Assembly (NCBI GenBank): GCA_014843695.1
Contig: CM026387.1
Span: 67,258,400 to 67,322,399, forward strand
Direction of reading: 5' to 3'
Source of the DNA: Archivesica marissinica
Taxonomy: Eukaryota; Mollusca; Bivalvia; Venerida; Vesicomyidae
Length of the DNA: 64,000 nucleotides
The position numbers and the translations under genes were made by a program. Positions 10,845-21,903 of this stretch are shown one piece after another; positions within the stretch are counted from its first letter, which is position 1, and each line of letters begins with the position of its first letter. The notes beneath the pieces were generated by a model. It was not told where the DNA came from. It searched no databases and saw only the letters and a program-made list of their open reading frames with translations.

Positions 10845-13800
10845 AATACCATAATATTTAAAATACCACACATGTACATAACAATACTATACCATACTTG
10901 TTATATACCATACACTATCACATATATAGATATTATGCAAAATAGCAAACCATGTACTATACTACACTAACGTAGTATACATGTAAAATACCATACCATA
11001 CCATAGCATACATGTAAAATACCATACCATAGCATACAGGTAAAATACCATACCATAGCATACAGGTAAAATACCATACCATAGCATACAGGTAAAATAC
11101 CATACTATAGCATACATGTAAAATACCATACTATAGCATACAGGTAAAATACCATACCATAGCATACATGTAAAATACCATACTATAGCATACATGTAAA
11201 ATACCATACCATAGCATACATGTAAAATACCATACTATAGCATACATGTAAAATACCATACTATAGCATACATGTAAAATACCGTACTATAGCATACAGG
11301 TAAAATACCATACCATAGCATACATGTAAAATACCATACTATAGCATACATGTAAAATACCATACTATAGCATACATGTAAAATACCGTACTATAGCATA
11401 CATGTAAAATACCGTACTATAGCATACATGTAAAATACCGTACTATAGCATACAGGTAAAATACCATAGCATACATGTAAAATACCATACTATAGCATAC
11501 ATGTAAAATACCATAGCATACATGTAAAATACCATACTATAGCATACATGTAAAATACCGTACTATAGCATACATGTAAAATACCGTACTATAGCATACA
11601 GGTAAAATACCATACCATAGCATACATGTAAAATACCATACTATAGCATACATGTAAAATACCATAGCATACATGTAAAATACCATAGCATACATGTAAA
11701 ATACCATACCATAGCATACATGTAAAATACCATACTATAGCATACATGTAAAATACCATAGCATACAGGTAAAATACCATACCATAGCATACATGTAAAA
11801 TACCATACCATAGCATACATGTAAAATACCATACTATAGCATACATGTAAAATACCATACCATAGCATACAAGTAAAATACCATACCATAGCATACATGT
11901 AAAATACCATACTATAGCATACATGTAAAATACCATACTATAGCATACATGTAAAATACCATAGCATACATGTAAAATACCATAGCATACATGTAAAATA
12001 CCATACCATAGCATACATGTAAAATACCATACTATAGCATACATGTAAAATACCATAGCATACAGGTAAAATACCATACCATAGCATACATGTAAAATAC
12101 CATACCATAGCATACATGTAAAATACCATACTATAGCATACATGTAAAATACCATACCATAGCATACAAGTAAAATACCATACCATAGCATACATGTAAA
12201 ATACCATACTATAGCATACATGTAAAATACCATACTATAGCATACATGTAAAATACCATACTATAGCATACAAGTAAAATACCATACCATAGCATACAAG
12301 TAAAATACCATACTATAGCATACATGTAAAATACCATACTATAGCATACAAGTAAAATACCATACCATAGCATACATGTAAAATACCATACCATAGCATA
12401 CATGTAAAATACCATACTATAACATACAGGTAAAATACCATACCATAGCATACAGGTAAAACACCATACTATAGCATACATGTAAAATACCATACTATAA
12501 CATACAGGTAAAATACCATACCATAGCATACAGGTAAAATACCATACCATAGCATACAGGTAAAATACCATACCATAGCATACATGTAAAATACCATACT
12601 ATAGCATACAAGTAAAATACCATACTATAGCATACATGTAAAATACCATACTATAACATACAGGTAAAATACCATACCATAGCATACAGGTAAAACACCA
12701 TACTATAGCATACATGTAAAATACCATACTATAACATACAGGTAAAATACCATACCATAGCATACAGGTAAAATACCATACCATAGCATACAGGTAAAAT
12801 ACCATACTATAGCATACATGTAAAATACCATACTATAACATACAGGTAAAATACCATACCATAGCATACATGTAAAATACCATAGCATACATGTAAAATA
12901 CCATACCATAGCATACATGTAAAATACCATACCATAGCATACATGTAAAATACCATACCATAGCATACAGGTAAAATACCATACTATAGCATACAGGTAA
13001 AATAACATACTATAGCATACAGGTAAAATACCATACCATAGCATACATGTAAAATACCATACCATAGCATACATGTAAAATACCATACTATAGCATACAT
13101 GTAAAATACCATATTATAGCATACATGTAAAATACCATACTATAGCATACATGTAAAATACCATACTATAGCATACATGTAAAATACCGTACTATAGCAT
13201 ACAAGTAAAATACCATACCATAGCATACATGTAAAATACCATACTATAGCATACATGTAAAATACCATACTATAGCATACATGTAAAATACCATACCATA
13301 CCATACATGTAAAATACCATACTATACCATACATGTAAAATACCATACTATACCATACATGTAAAATACCATACTATAGCATACATGTAAAATACCATAC
13401 TATAGCATACAAGTAAAATACCATACCATAGCATACATGTAAAATACCATACTATAGCATACATGTAAAATACCATACTATAGCATACAAGTAAAATACC
13501 ATACCATAGCATACATGTAAAATACCATACCATACCATACATGTAAAATACCATACTATAGCATACATGTAAAATACCATACTATAGCATACATGTAAAA
13601 TACCATACTATAGCATACAGGTAAAATACCATACTATAGCATACATGTAAAATACCATACTATAGCATACAAGTAAAATACCATACCATAGCATACATGT
13701 AAAATACCATACCATAGCATACATGTAAAATACCATACTATAGCATACATGTAAAATACCATACTATAGCATACATGTAAAATACCATACTATAGCATAC

Positions 13801-15540
13801 ATGTAAAATACCATACCATAGCATACATGTAAAATACCATACTATAGCATACATGTAAAATACCATACCATAGCATATAAGTAAAATACCATACCATAGC
13901 ATACATGTAAAATACCGTACTATAGCATACAAGTAAAATACCATACTATAGCATACATGTAAAATACCGTACTATAGCATACATGTAAAATACCGTACTA
14001 TAGCATACATGTAAAATACCGTACTATAGCATACATGTAAAATACCGTACTATAGCATACAGGTAAAATACCATACTATAGCATACATGTAAAATACCAT
14101 ACTATAGCATACATGTAAAATACCGTACTATAGCATACATGTAAAATACCATACTATAGCATACATGTAAAATACCATACTATAGCATACATGTAAAATA
14201 CCGTACTATAGCATACAGGTAAAATACCATACCATAGCATACATGTAAAATACCATACTATAGCATACATGTAAAATACCATACTATAGCATACATGTAA
14301 AATACCGTACTATAGCATACAGGTAAAATACCATACCATAGCATACATGTAAAATACCATACTATAGCATACATGTAAAATACCATACTATAGCATACAT
14401 GTAAAATACCGTACTATAGCATACAGGTAAAATACCATACCATAGCATACATGTAAAATACCATACTATAGCATACATGTAAAATACCATACTATAGCAT
14501 ACATGTAAAATACCGTACTATAGCATACAGGTAAAATACCATACCATAGCATACATGTAAAATACCATACTATAGCATACATGTAAAATACCATACTATA
14601 GCATACATGTAAAATACCGTACTATAGCATACAGGTAAAATACCATACCATAGCATACATGTAAAATACCATACTATAGCATACATGTAAAATACCATAG
14701 CATACATGTAAAATACCATACTATAGCATACATGTAAAATACCATACCATAGCATACAAGTAAAATACCATACTATAGCATACATGTAAAATACCGTACT
14801 ATAGCATACAGGTAAAATACCATACCATAGCATACATGTAAAATACCATACTATAGCATACATGTAAAATACCATAGCATACATGTAAAATACCATACTA
14901 TAGCATACATGTAAAATACCATACTATAGCATACATGTAAAATACCATAGTATAGCATACATGTTAAATACCATACCATAGCATACATGTAAAATACCAT
15001 ACTATAGCATACATGTAAAATACCATACCATAGCATACATGTAAAATACCATACCATAGCATACATGTAAAATACCATACTATAGCATACATGTAAAATA
15101 CCATACTATACATACATGTAAAATACCATACCATAGCATACATGTAAAATACCATACGATAGCATACATGTAAAATACCATACCATACATGTAAAATACC
15201 ATACCATAGCATACATGTAAAATACCATACTATAGCATACATGTAAAATACCATACTATAGCATACATGTAAAATACCATACCATACATGTAAAATACCA
15301 TACCATAGCATACATGTAAAATACCATACCATAGCATACATGTAAAATACCATACTATACATACATGTAAAATACCATACCATAGCATACATGTAAAATA
15401 CCATATCATAGCATACATGTAAAATACCATACTATAGCATACAGGTAAAATACCATACTATAGCATACAAGTAAAATACCATACCATAGCATACATGTAA
15501 AATACCATACGATAGCATACAAGTAAAGTACCATAGTGTA
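10845..15540. repeat. 26-bp satellite, about 175 copies, intronic
   Basis: A 4.7-kb array of CCATACTATAGCATACATGTAAAATA (26 bp) with variants at the CTA/CCA, GTA and ATG/AGG/AAG positions, and shorter 16-bp units where CATACTATAG is lost. A roughly 297-bp block is repeated almost exactly (11641-11937 and 11938-12234), so larger segments were also copied. It fills the intron between exons 16894-17009 and 10734-10833. The many minus-strand frames reading MVFYMYA... are monomer translations. Confidence 0.95.
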
Positions 15541-15826
15541 GAGACAGACGGATCAGTAGTCCAGTGGTAACACATTGAACTGGATACTGATCGCAGGTTC
15601 GATCCCCCGTCTAAACCTAATACAAATTAGCACTTGGGACTTTAAACCGATGTCTCGTGTCGTTGCTTTACACTGTGCACGTAAAAGAACCAGAGTAGAT
15701 TCTGGAATGGGTCTCTGTTTGTATCATTGCACTATCCTCCAAAACTCTAAATGACTAATCTCTTCAGGAGGCATCTCATATGGGCAACCGGTAGCGACGA
15801 TAAATAAACGTAAAACACACACATCT
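15541..15826 (+). mobile_element. tRNA-derived SINE, family 2
   Basis: The head CAGACGGATCAGTAGTCCAG, B box GGTTCGATCCCCCGTCT, and body ending GGGCAACCGGTAGCGACGAT match the other family 2 copies. It sits exactly at the right edge of the 26-bp satellite. Confidence 0.8.
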
Positions 15827-16009
15827 ATATATATATATGGGGTGGGGATAGGCTGTGGATACAATGTATAAGTCTTAAAGGCTTATGTATAAATTGTTAA
15901 GCTTATTGTATGATGTAGTACATGCAGTATCACAGCACATCATTGCCCTTGGTATATATATATATTTCTGATTCGTCCAACCCTGGTTATTCATCACAGA
16001 ATAAACTTA

Positions 16010-16200
16010 TATTACAATGATTGTTAAACAACTTCGGTCATTCAAGTGGGAGGAAATCAGAGTACCCAGAGAAAACCAAACTGTCCTATCTGGCGGCCAC
16101 GATATCATCTCACATACACCCCCATCCAAGGATCAAACCCAGGTTGATATGGTGAGATGCGAACGTGCTAACCACTGCGGTATTCGGTTGTCATTATGCC
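16010..16200 (-). mobile_element. tRNA-derived SINE, family 4, diverged
   Basis: Contains the phrase GTGGGAGGAAATCAGAGTAC followed by CCAGAGAAAACC, a widespread animal repeat motif. On the minus strand it has an A-box-like start (AATACCGCAGTGGTTAGCAC) and a B-box-like GGGTTTGATCC. Related copies are at 17.4 and 33.5 kb. Confidence 0.65.
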
Positions 16201-16244
16201 TTTCATTTCAGTCTATATTATAACTTTTTAATTTTGGTAATACA

Positions 16245-16480
16245 CCCTTTCAACACCACAGACCTCTAAATAGGCTTACAAAAAGTGTAGATCCAGATGA
16301 GCCGGCTCGTGACGAGCCGTCTCATCAGGATCTGCACTTTTTGCCAGTGATATGACTAATTTTAGACATAAATAATTCATTGATAAATGAACTTGTCCAA
16401 ATGTGATTTTCTGATTCATTTATTGGTTTATGAATATCATGGACCAGTCCATGTGAGTTACTTGGTGTTGAAAGGGTTAA
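16245..16480 (-). mobile_element. TTAA MITE (family A), copy 2
   Basis: Starts CCCTTTCAACACCACAGACC and ends GGTGTTGAAAGGG followed by TTAA. The palindromic core (GGCTCGTGACGAGCC) is at about 16300-16325. Opposite orientation to copy 1. The left TTAA is eroded. Confidence 0.75.
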
Positions 16481-16579
16481 GTTTATTATCAAACATATGG
16501 TGTTGCAAGAACAGTAATTTCAGGTAATCATCTTCTAACAACCTAAACATTGAAAATACAAAAGCATCGTTGCTATGTA

Positions 16580-16843
16580 CAGGGGCGTAGCCAGAGCTTA
16601 CTGAATGTTACGCACGATGTGGGAGAGGGTGTGGGAGGTGTATTTTGAGGGATTGGAGGCGCTGAATACGATTAATTCTAATCATTTATTTTATTGCAAA
16701 ACTCCGTTATAACGTTTATTAGACATATGGTCTAACCCCCTTAACCTTCGACTTTGATACCATTTTTTGGCCGTATTAACATTTTCATTTTTCGAATTGA
16801 TGCTACTCACATGCGTAAGTGCGTATCGCTGGCTACGCCCCTG
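16580..16843. mobile_element. hAT-like MITE
   Basis: A 264-bp element with TIRs CAGGGGCGTAGCCAGAG and GCTGGCTACGCCCCTG. This terminus is the classical form found in hAT-superfamily non-autonomous elements. No coding capacity; an 8-bp target duplication is not obvious. Confidence 0.7.
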
Positions 16844-16893
16844 ATGGAGACTGTTATATGTTTTCCTTCGACTAAGAGCTAAATGATACTTAC

Positions 16894-17009
16894 ATTATAT
16901 TGCATCTTAACCACTTGTCCAATATCTCTTAACTTTAGACGTGATGCTGCACTCTTCAGTATTGTAGGTATCTGCATGCCTATACCATATTGGTATAATG
17001 TTGACCCAC
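16894..17009 (-). CDS. Exon: conserved-looking segment before the PARP4-like tail (residues 657-694)
   Basis: A 116-nt exon between acceptor TCTATTTATAG and donor GTAAGTATC. It encodes GSTLYQYGIGMQIPTILKSA and ends GQVVKMQYN. The last residues run straight into TGYW of the next exon, matching the PARP4 layout in which a short hydrophobic lead precedes the dGfW motif. Phase 1 in, using the single T left by the Pro/Gly exon to make Cys; phase 0 out. The IPTILKSAASRLKLRDIGQV stretch looks helical and amphipathic. Confidence 0.7.
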
Positions 17010-17035
17010 CTATAAATAGAATAAATATAACAATA

Positions 17036-17110
17036 AACTACCAGATAACTACCAGATAACTACCAGATAGTAGATTAACTACCAGATAGTTGATAACTAC
17101 TAGATAGATG
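17036..17110. repeat. Short tandem repeat, about 14-bp unit
   Basis: Four to five copies of AACTACCAGATA with small variations. Simple local amplification. Confidence 0.7.
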
Positions 17111-17139
17111 GATTTGGTTATTTTATGAGGGTACATTTT

Positions 17140-17382
17140 AGTTTATACAAATTTATTTTAGCTTGATTGCGAAACAAGTTCTTTCAACTTATATTAATCA
17201 CTCTCGAGACCTCATTCCTGATGGAAACCATCGCCATGAAGGAGAGAGAAGAGGCATGTGGAATTTAAATGCCTTGCCTAAGGGTACAATCATAACAGGC
17301 TCCAGTGGGGCTCGAACTCCGGACCTTTCCCACCTGAAACGAATGCGCATCCACGGCACTATCACGACTTCCACAGCATAGG
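17140..17382 (-). mobile_element. tRNA-derived SINE, family 1
   Basis: On the minus strand it has GTGGAAGTCGTGATAGTGCC (A box region), GAGTTCGAGCCCCACTGG (B box), the body phrase ATGGTTTCCATC and the tail AACTTGTTTCGCAATC. It lies next to a family 4 SINE with the same kind of tail. Confidence 0.8.
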
Positions 17383-17389
17383 ATACATT

Positions 17390-17620
17390 TTTTATTTTAT
17401 ACTTTATTTATTTTACAACGATTGCGAAGCAAGTTTGAACAACTTATATTAATCACTCTCGTTGGCTCGGATGTAAGCGTATATGTGGTCATTCATGTGG
17501 GAGGAAACCGGAGTACCCGGAGAAAACCCACCTGTCCGATCTGGCGACCATCGTACCATCTCACATACTTCCCGGTCCGAGGATCGAACCCGGGTCGCAT
17601 TGGTGAGAAGCTAATTACTA
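17390..17620 (-). mobile_element. tRNA-derived SINE, family 4
   Basis: Contains GAGGAAACCGGAGTACCCGG and B-box complement GAGGATCGAACCCGGGT. Its tail (GATTGCGAAGCAAGTT then TTATATTAATCACTCTCG) is nearly the same as that of family 1, while the heads and bodies differ. Confidence 0.75.
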
Positions 17621-18003
17621 AATTTATAAGTATCTTGGGTAAATACTATAATATTCAAATGCAAAATGTGTAATAGTGTTCCGGGTGTTGAACACAGGGA
17701 TTCGGCACGTTTGGGGGTACTAGTATATATATTTAAGTACTTCTTAAGACTTATCCAACTGCGATGTGAAACGTATGGCATGTGACAAAAAAGAAATTAA
17801 CATCAATGGTTGACATACAACTGTAGTAGTAGATTTTAGTATTAAACATTACAATAAACACTGACATATATATCAATATATAATTATTCTAGGGTTTGTA
17901 TTAAAGCAATTTCTCAATCCATTGTACAGTTATTCCTTTTCAAAGTCTTGTGATATTTTTAAAGTTGAATTGTGTAGAAAACCTGACTTCCACTTGTTTT
18001 TAG

Positions 18004-18231
18004 CCCTTTCAACACCACCGACCTTTCAATAGGCTTACAAAAAGTGTAGATCCAGATGAGCCAGCTCATTATCATCAGGATCTGCACATTTTGCCAGTAA
18101 TATTACTATTTTTAGACAAAATTACCCATTTTGATAAATAAAGTGGTCTAAATGCAATTTTCTTTTCAATTTATTGGTATAAAAATATCATGCACCAGTC
18201 TATGTCAGTTACTTGGTATTGAATGGGTTAA
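18004..18231 (-). mobile_element. TTAA MITE (family A), copy 3
   Basis: Starts CCCTTTCAACACCACC and ends at TTGAATGGG followed by TTAA. Most of the palindromic core is reduced (GATGAGCCAGCTCATTATCA), so it is the most eroded of the four copies. Confidence 0.7.
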
Positions 18232-18428
18232 ACTAAATGTCTTATATCTGAAGTTGATCTAGTTTTCCCCTCAAGCTGACCCAATGATCTAATCTCTACA
18301 TGAAAATGGTCGATAATTGAAAGTAAACAACGTTTAATTAAAATGTACATTGTGTCCAAGTTTGAATAAAATTGAGTCAAAATTGAATGTGCAAGGTTCA
18401 TAATATATTTGTGAAGGGCCACAATAAA

Positions 18429-18670
18429 TTAATCCATTCAACACCAAGTAACTGACATGGACTGGTCCATGATATTTTTAGACCAATAAATTAATAACAA
18501 AATTACATTTGGATCAGTTCATTTATCATAATGGATAAAAAAAAATTCTAAAAATACGGTAGTTATATTACTTGAAAAAAGTGCAGATCCTGATGAGACG
18601 GCTCGTCATGAGCCGGCTCATCTGGATCTACACTTTTTTGTAAGCCAATTTAGAGGGTTAAAAGGGTTAA
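18429..18670 (+). mobile_element. TTAA MITE (family A), copy 4
   Basis: TTAA at 18429-18432 and 18667-18670. The left TIR is TCCATTCAACACCAAG. The palindromic core GACGGCTCGTCATGAGCC is at about 18596-18615. Same orientation as copy 1. Confidence 0.75.
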
Positions 18671-18710
18671 ATTGGGTGCAAAAATAGTAATTTTTATATC
18701 ATTAGAATTA

Positions 18711-18858
18711 CATTCAAACTGCCTAAAGGAGCTTAGCACAGGTGGTTGCTTAATAGAGGTCAAATGTATACTAAAACAACATACTGGGAATCTGGAAACT
18801 GGCTGTTTAATACAGGTTGGCTGCTTAATGGAGGTGACCACTAACACAAGTTTGACTG
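18711..18858 (-). mobile_element. Small MITE (family C), internally deleted copy
   Basis: Reverse-complement relative of the element at 23281-23456. It keeps GACCTCTATTAAGCA/GGTCACCTCCATTAAG blocks (as complements) and termini near CATTCAAACTG and AAGTTTGACTG, but is 148 bp against 176. It ends about 12 bp before the left TIR of Tc1 copy 1. Confidence 0.65.
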
Positions 18859-18870
18859 ATTTGCTATATA

Positions 18871-20455
18871 CACTGAACCGAATTTCTAAACGTCCACCTA
18901 ATACATTGTGAGTTTAGCGTAGCGGGTCTGTGTATTAGTCCAAATATTGGTAGTCTATTGTTATCCACCATACTCTATCAATGTACACTAAGAAAACACC
19001 AATTTATTGTCATGGCTGACCAAGCGGAACAGAAGGTTGGAATCCTAAGTTTTGGCATGAGAACCACGTGCACGGCATGGTGAGTTCTCAATTTGATTGC
19101 AATTTATTCTATGTGCGACCTGTAACCGAAAAAACAGAAAATATGGCGAGAATGACCATTGAGGAATGCGGGCGAGTCGTCGGTATGCTTGATACAGGCA
19201 CTTCTATCAGACAGGTATGTTCAGCGTTGTAATTAAATTCGATATTTCAAGTACATTTTGTAATGAATCATACAATGTCATATTTTAATATCATTCTAAA
19301 TCATTTCCATCGTGTTTCCAGGTTGCCCGACTTTTCAACAGACGGCATTCTACTATCCGGCAGCTTTTGGTGAAATATAGACAAACCGGAAGTGTTGCTG
19401 ACATCCGACGGCGTCCTAAAGGGAGAGTGACGACTGACGTACAGAACAGGTACATTGTACTTACTCACTTACGTAACCGTTTTACCCCGGCTACCAGTAC
19501 TGCAAGACAGACAGTTGGCACACACAACTGCCCGATCCATCCACAGACCGTGCGCAATCGCCTCAGAGCTGTCGGTTTGCGAGCCCGTCATCCACGGAAA
19601 TTTCCCATACTTACATCAAGACATCGACGGACACGGTTAGCGTGGGCACGACGGCATTTGAGGTTCACGGGCCAATGTTTTATTTGTGGATGAAACACGC
19701 ATAAAGCTTTGTGGGGCCGACTGACGCGTTCGCATATACCGTCGGCGGGGTGAGCGAGACAGTGAATGTTGTGTAGTAGAGGCTGATCACTTCGGAGGTG
19801 GCTCCATCATGGTGTGGGCCGGTGTTTCAATGCATACTAAGACCCCCGCTGTCCCTGTGCAAGGCAACCTAAACGCTAGGTGGTACCAGGATGAAATCAT
19901 CCAGCCAGTACTTGTTCCGCATATTCATGCAAATCGCGGCATGATATTGGCTCAGGATAATGCACCCTGCCACGTTGCTAGGGGTACCCAGGATATGCTG
20001 GCAGCTAACCATGTGCGAGTACTTCAATGGCCGGCAAAAAGCCCCGACCGTAATCCCATAGAACATGTTTGGGACTTGCTAAAGAGAAAGGTCAGGGCCC
20101 TGCCGCAGCAGCTTAATATTGCTGAACGTGATCCAGATGTGGGCAACTATCCCCCAGCAGTATCTTCATCGATATATTATTTCTATGAGGGCGAGGTGTC
20201 GTGCTGTCATTGCTGCGAATGGTGGGCATACATCAGATGCAGATGTTATTGACTTTGTGATATTTTGTTTTAAGGGTGACCATGTTTAACCCATTTTGTT
20301 ACGCTTGGATAGCATCTTTGTTTCCAATAAAGTTTTCAATAAATATTTGGAATAAAATGAATTAAATGTGTATATGAATATTTATGGTCTTTACTTGTTG
20401 ATTGTCTTCAACTGTTATAAAACATCAGGTGGACGTTTAGAAATTCGGTTCAGTG
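18871..20455 (+). mobile_element. Tc1-type (DD34E) transposon, copy 1, defective
   Basis: A 1,585-bp element with perfect 29-bp TIRs starting CACTGAACCGAATTTC and TA on both sides (18869-18870, 20456-20457), as expected for Tc1/mariner insertion. It carries one transposase gene with an apparent intron. It lies in an intron of the minus-strand gene, in the opposite orientation, and forms part of a segmental duplication. Confidence 0.9.
19143..20280 (+). pseudogene. Tc1 transposase, copy 1 (broken, intron-containing)
   Basis: Exon 1 (19143-19214) encodes MARMTIEECGRVVG to SIRQ. A 107-nt GT-AG interval (19215-19321) follows, and the frame continues in phase with VARLFNRRHSTIR, the first helix-turn-helix. 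Later motifs: FVDET (first Asp), LAQDNAPCH (second Asp) and NPIEHVWDLLK (Glu), with 34 residues between the last two acidic residues, so DD34E. Lesions: an 11-nt deletion near 19667 (compared with copy 2), an in-frame TGA near 19730, and an 11-nt deletion near 20129. It cannot encode a full enzyme. Confidence 0.88.
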
Positions 20456-20561
20456 TATATCCCAGAAAATGGGTAAATAAAAAGATATATGTTTGTATGT
20501 ACATTTAATGATAACTTGTGTACTGAAATGAATAGGAAACAGAAAAACAAGAAATACTCAC

Positions 20562-21050
20562 AAGGAACCTTTCTTGGTTGAACTACATCTCTGCCATTTG
20601 GACTCAAAGATAGCTCAATCATTTTATCTACAAACATTCCACCCCCTCCACCACCACCTCCAGCACATAATCCATCACCTCCATTCAAGTTTGCTTGGTA
20701 TTCAAGCTGGCGATGCTGCAGACGACCTTTCAATTTTACTGATGATGTATTAAAAAAGCATCGGGACCTCGTTCTCATTTGTCTGCACATCAATTCTTGC
20801 GCTAGTGATGATTGTGATGGTGGTTGTGGTGGTGGTGATGGTGGTTGTGGTGATGGTGGTTGTGATGGAGCAGAGCTATGCAGTGATACACATTGTGATA
20901 CTCGTTGTGGTTGTTGTTGCGGAGTAGAACACATTGGAACTGGAGCATCTGTATGTAATAGTGATTGTACAAGAGTAGAGGAAGGGAGTCCCAAACATTT
21001 CAATCGTGAATCATAGCGCATCGTCATCTTCTTTCTAAACTCGATGCTAC
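20562..21050 (-). CDS. Pro/Gly-rich exon, intact copy (residues 494-656)
   Basis: A 489-nt exon between TTGAATTCATTCCAG and GTGAGTATTTC; both edges are phase 1, so it can be skipped or duplicated without shifting frame. It encodes GSIEFRKKMTMRY, a Gln/Pro/Ser-rich tract with PSQPPSPQPPSPPPQPPS, a charged stretch RLQHRQLEYQANLN, an eight-Gly run, then DVVQPRKVP. In vertebrate PARP4 a Pro-rich region also lies between the vWA part and the vault-binding tail, so position fits the family. A tandem copy lies upstream at 23561-24570. Confidence 0.75.
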
Positions 21051-21837
21051 CTGGAATGAATTCAATACCAGTATATACAATACAATAGAACAGTACAAGC
21101 AAGAGGGTAGAGAATATTTGTCCACAAATGGCAATAATAGTTTTCTTATCTCCAAAGCCTGTAAACACATATTTTTAAACATTTGATCAGGGTTTTCAGA
21201 AATTAATTTTCTAAACATTGTGAAAATACAGAAATTCCAGTTTAATTCGTAGCTTTATTTGTAAATCATTCGAGTACACTGTACTATTTATTCACAGTAA
21301 GGATAAAATTTAAAGAAAATATGCACGAATTTGCATTTTATGAAGATTTAAATTTGCATTATATGAAGATTTTACCGGTTGTTTGCACAAGTTCCAAAAT
21401 ATTAATCTAGGTTCACATTTGTTTTATTTTGAGCCAGATTTGTAATATATATTTAAATTCAAAAACAATGCATGTTGAAGAATCAGAAAACACTCAAGTA
21501 CCCAAGCACACATGAACGTATATAAAGTTCTATGTAATGCAATAGCATTTTCATATTTGAAGAATACCGTAGTCAATTGATTGTGCTTTTCAAAACGGTA
21601 CTCTCGTTAAGAGCAGGTTGGAAGTAGATTCAGCCATCAACTTTCACAATGGCACTGGCTACATTTTACCTGGGACTAAGGTTGCATTTTTATATCATTT
21701 TTCCAAGTTCAGAGTTATGCTTCTTTTTTCAGTAACACAAACAAATCCAGTGTTACAAAAAGCGCATGCATAGATTTTCTAACACAAAAGTGAGATATTA
21801 TCTTTGCATTTCACATCAAACTGTTTTGATATACACC

Positions 21838-21903
21838 CGTGTGTGTGTGTTTTTTACATTTATTTATCATCGCTACCGGTTGCCCATGTGAGCGACGCCA
21901 CCT
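21838..21903 (-). mobile_element. SINE family 2, 3' fragment
   Basis: Only the tail (GCTACCGGTTGCCCATGTGA) remains, cut at CCTGAG where duplication unit 2 begins. The matching tail in unit 2 (26495 onward) continues into the rest of a SINE, so this one was truncated by the duplication. Confidence 0.75.

Larger units (their letters stand above)
19087..21903. repeat. Segmental duplication, unit 1
   Basis: About 2.8 kb that recurs as unit 2 at 21904-26560 in direct orientation. It contains the right-hand 86% of Tc1 copy 1, the Pro/Gly-rich exon 20562-21050, intron sequence and a family 2 SINE tail. Unit 2 begins exactly where unit 1's SINE fragment stops, so this is a tandem duplication with its inner breakpoint inside the transposon and the SINE. 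Confidence 0.85.

Noticed and set aside
10962..15430. Minus-strand frames reading MVFYMYA-type peptides
   Set aside because: Monomer translation of the 26-bp satellite; hydrophobic composition could mimic membrane proteins but the DNA is a simple array.
18650..18911. Short open frames on both strands
   Set aside because: They cover MITE family C and the Tc1 TIR; no coding features.
21051..21168. Extension of the Pro/Gly exon to include a hydrophobic segment (ICGQIFSTLLLVLFYCIVYT)
   Set aside because: The acceptor at 21051-21052 agrees in phase with the upstream exon. The upstream acceptor-like TTTACAG at about 21160 would add a membrane-like stretch not expected here, although it is also duplicated in unit 2 and cannot be fully excluded.
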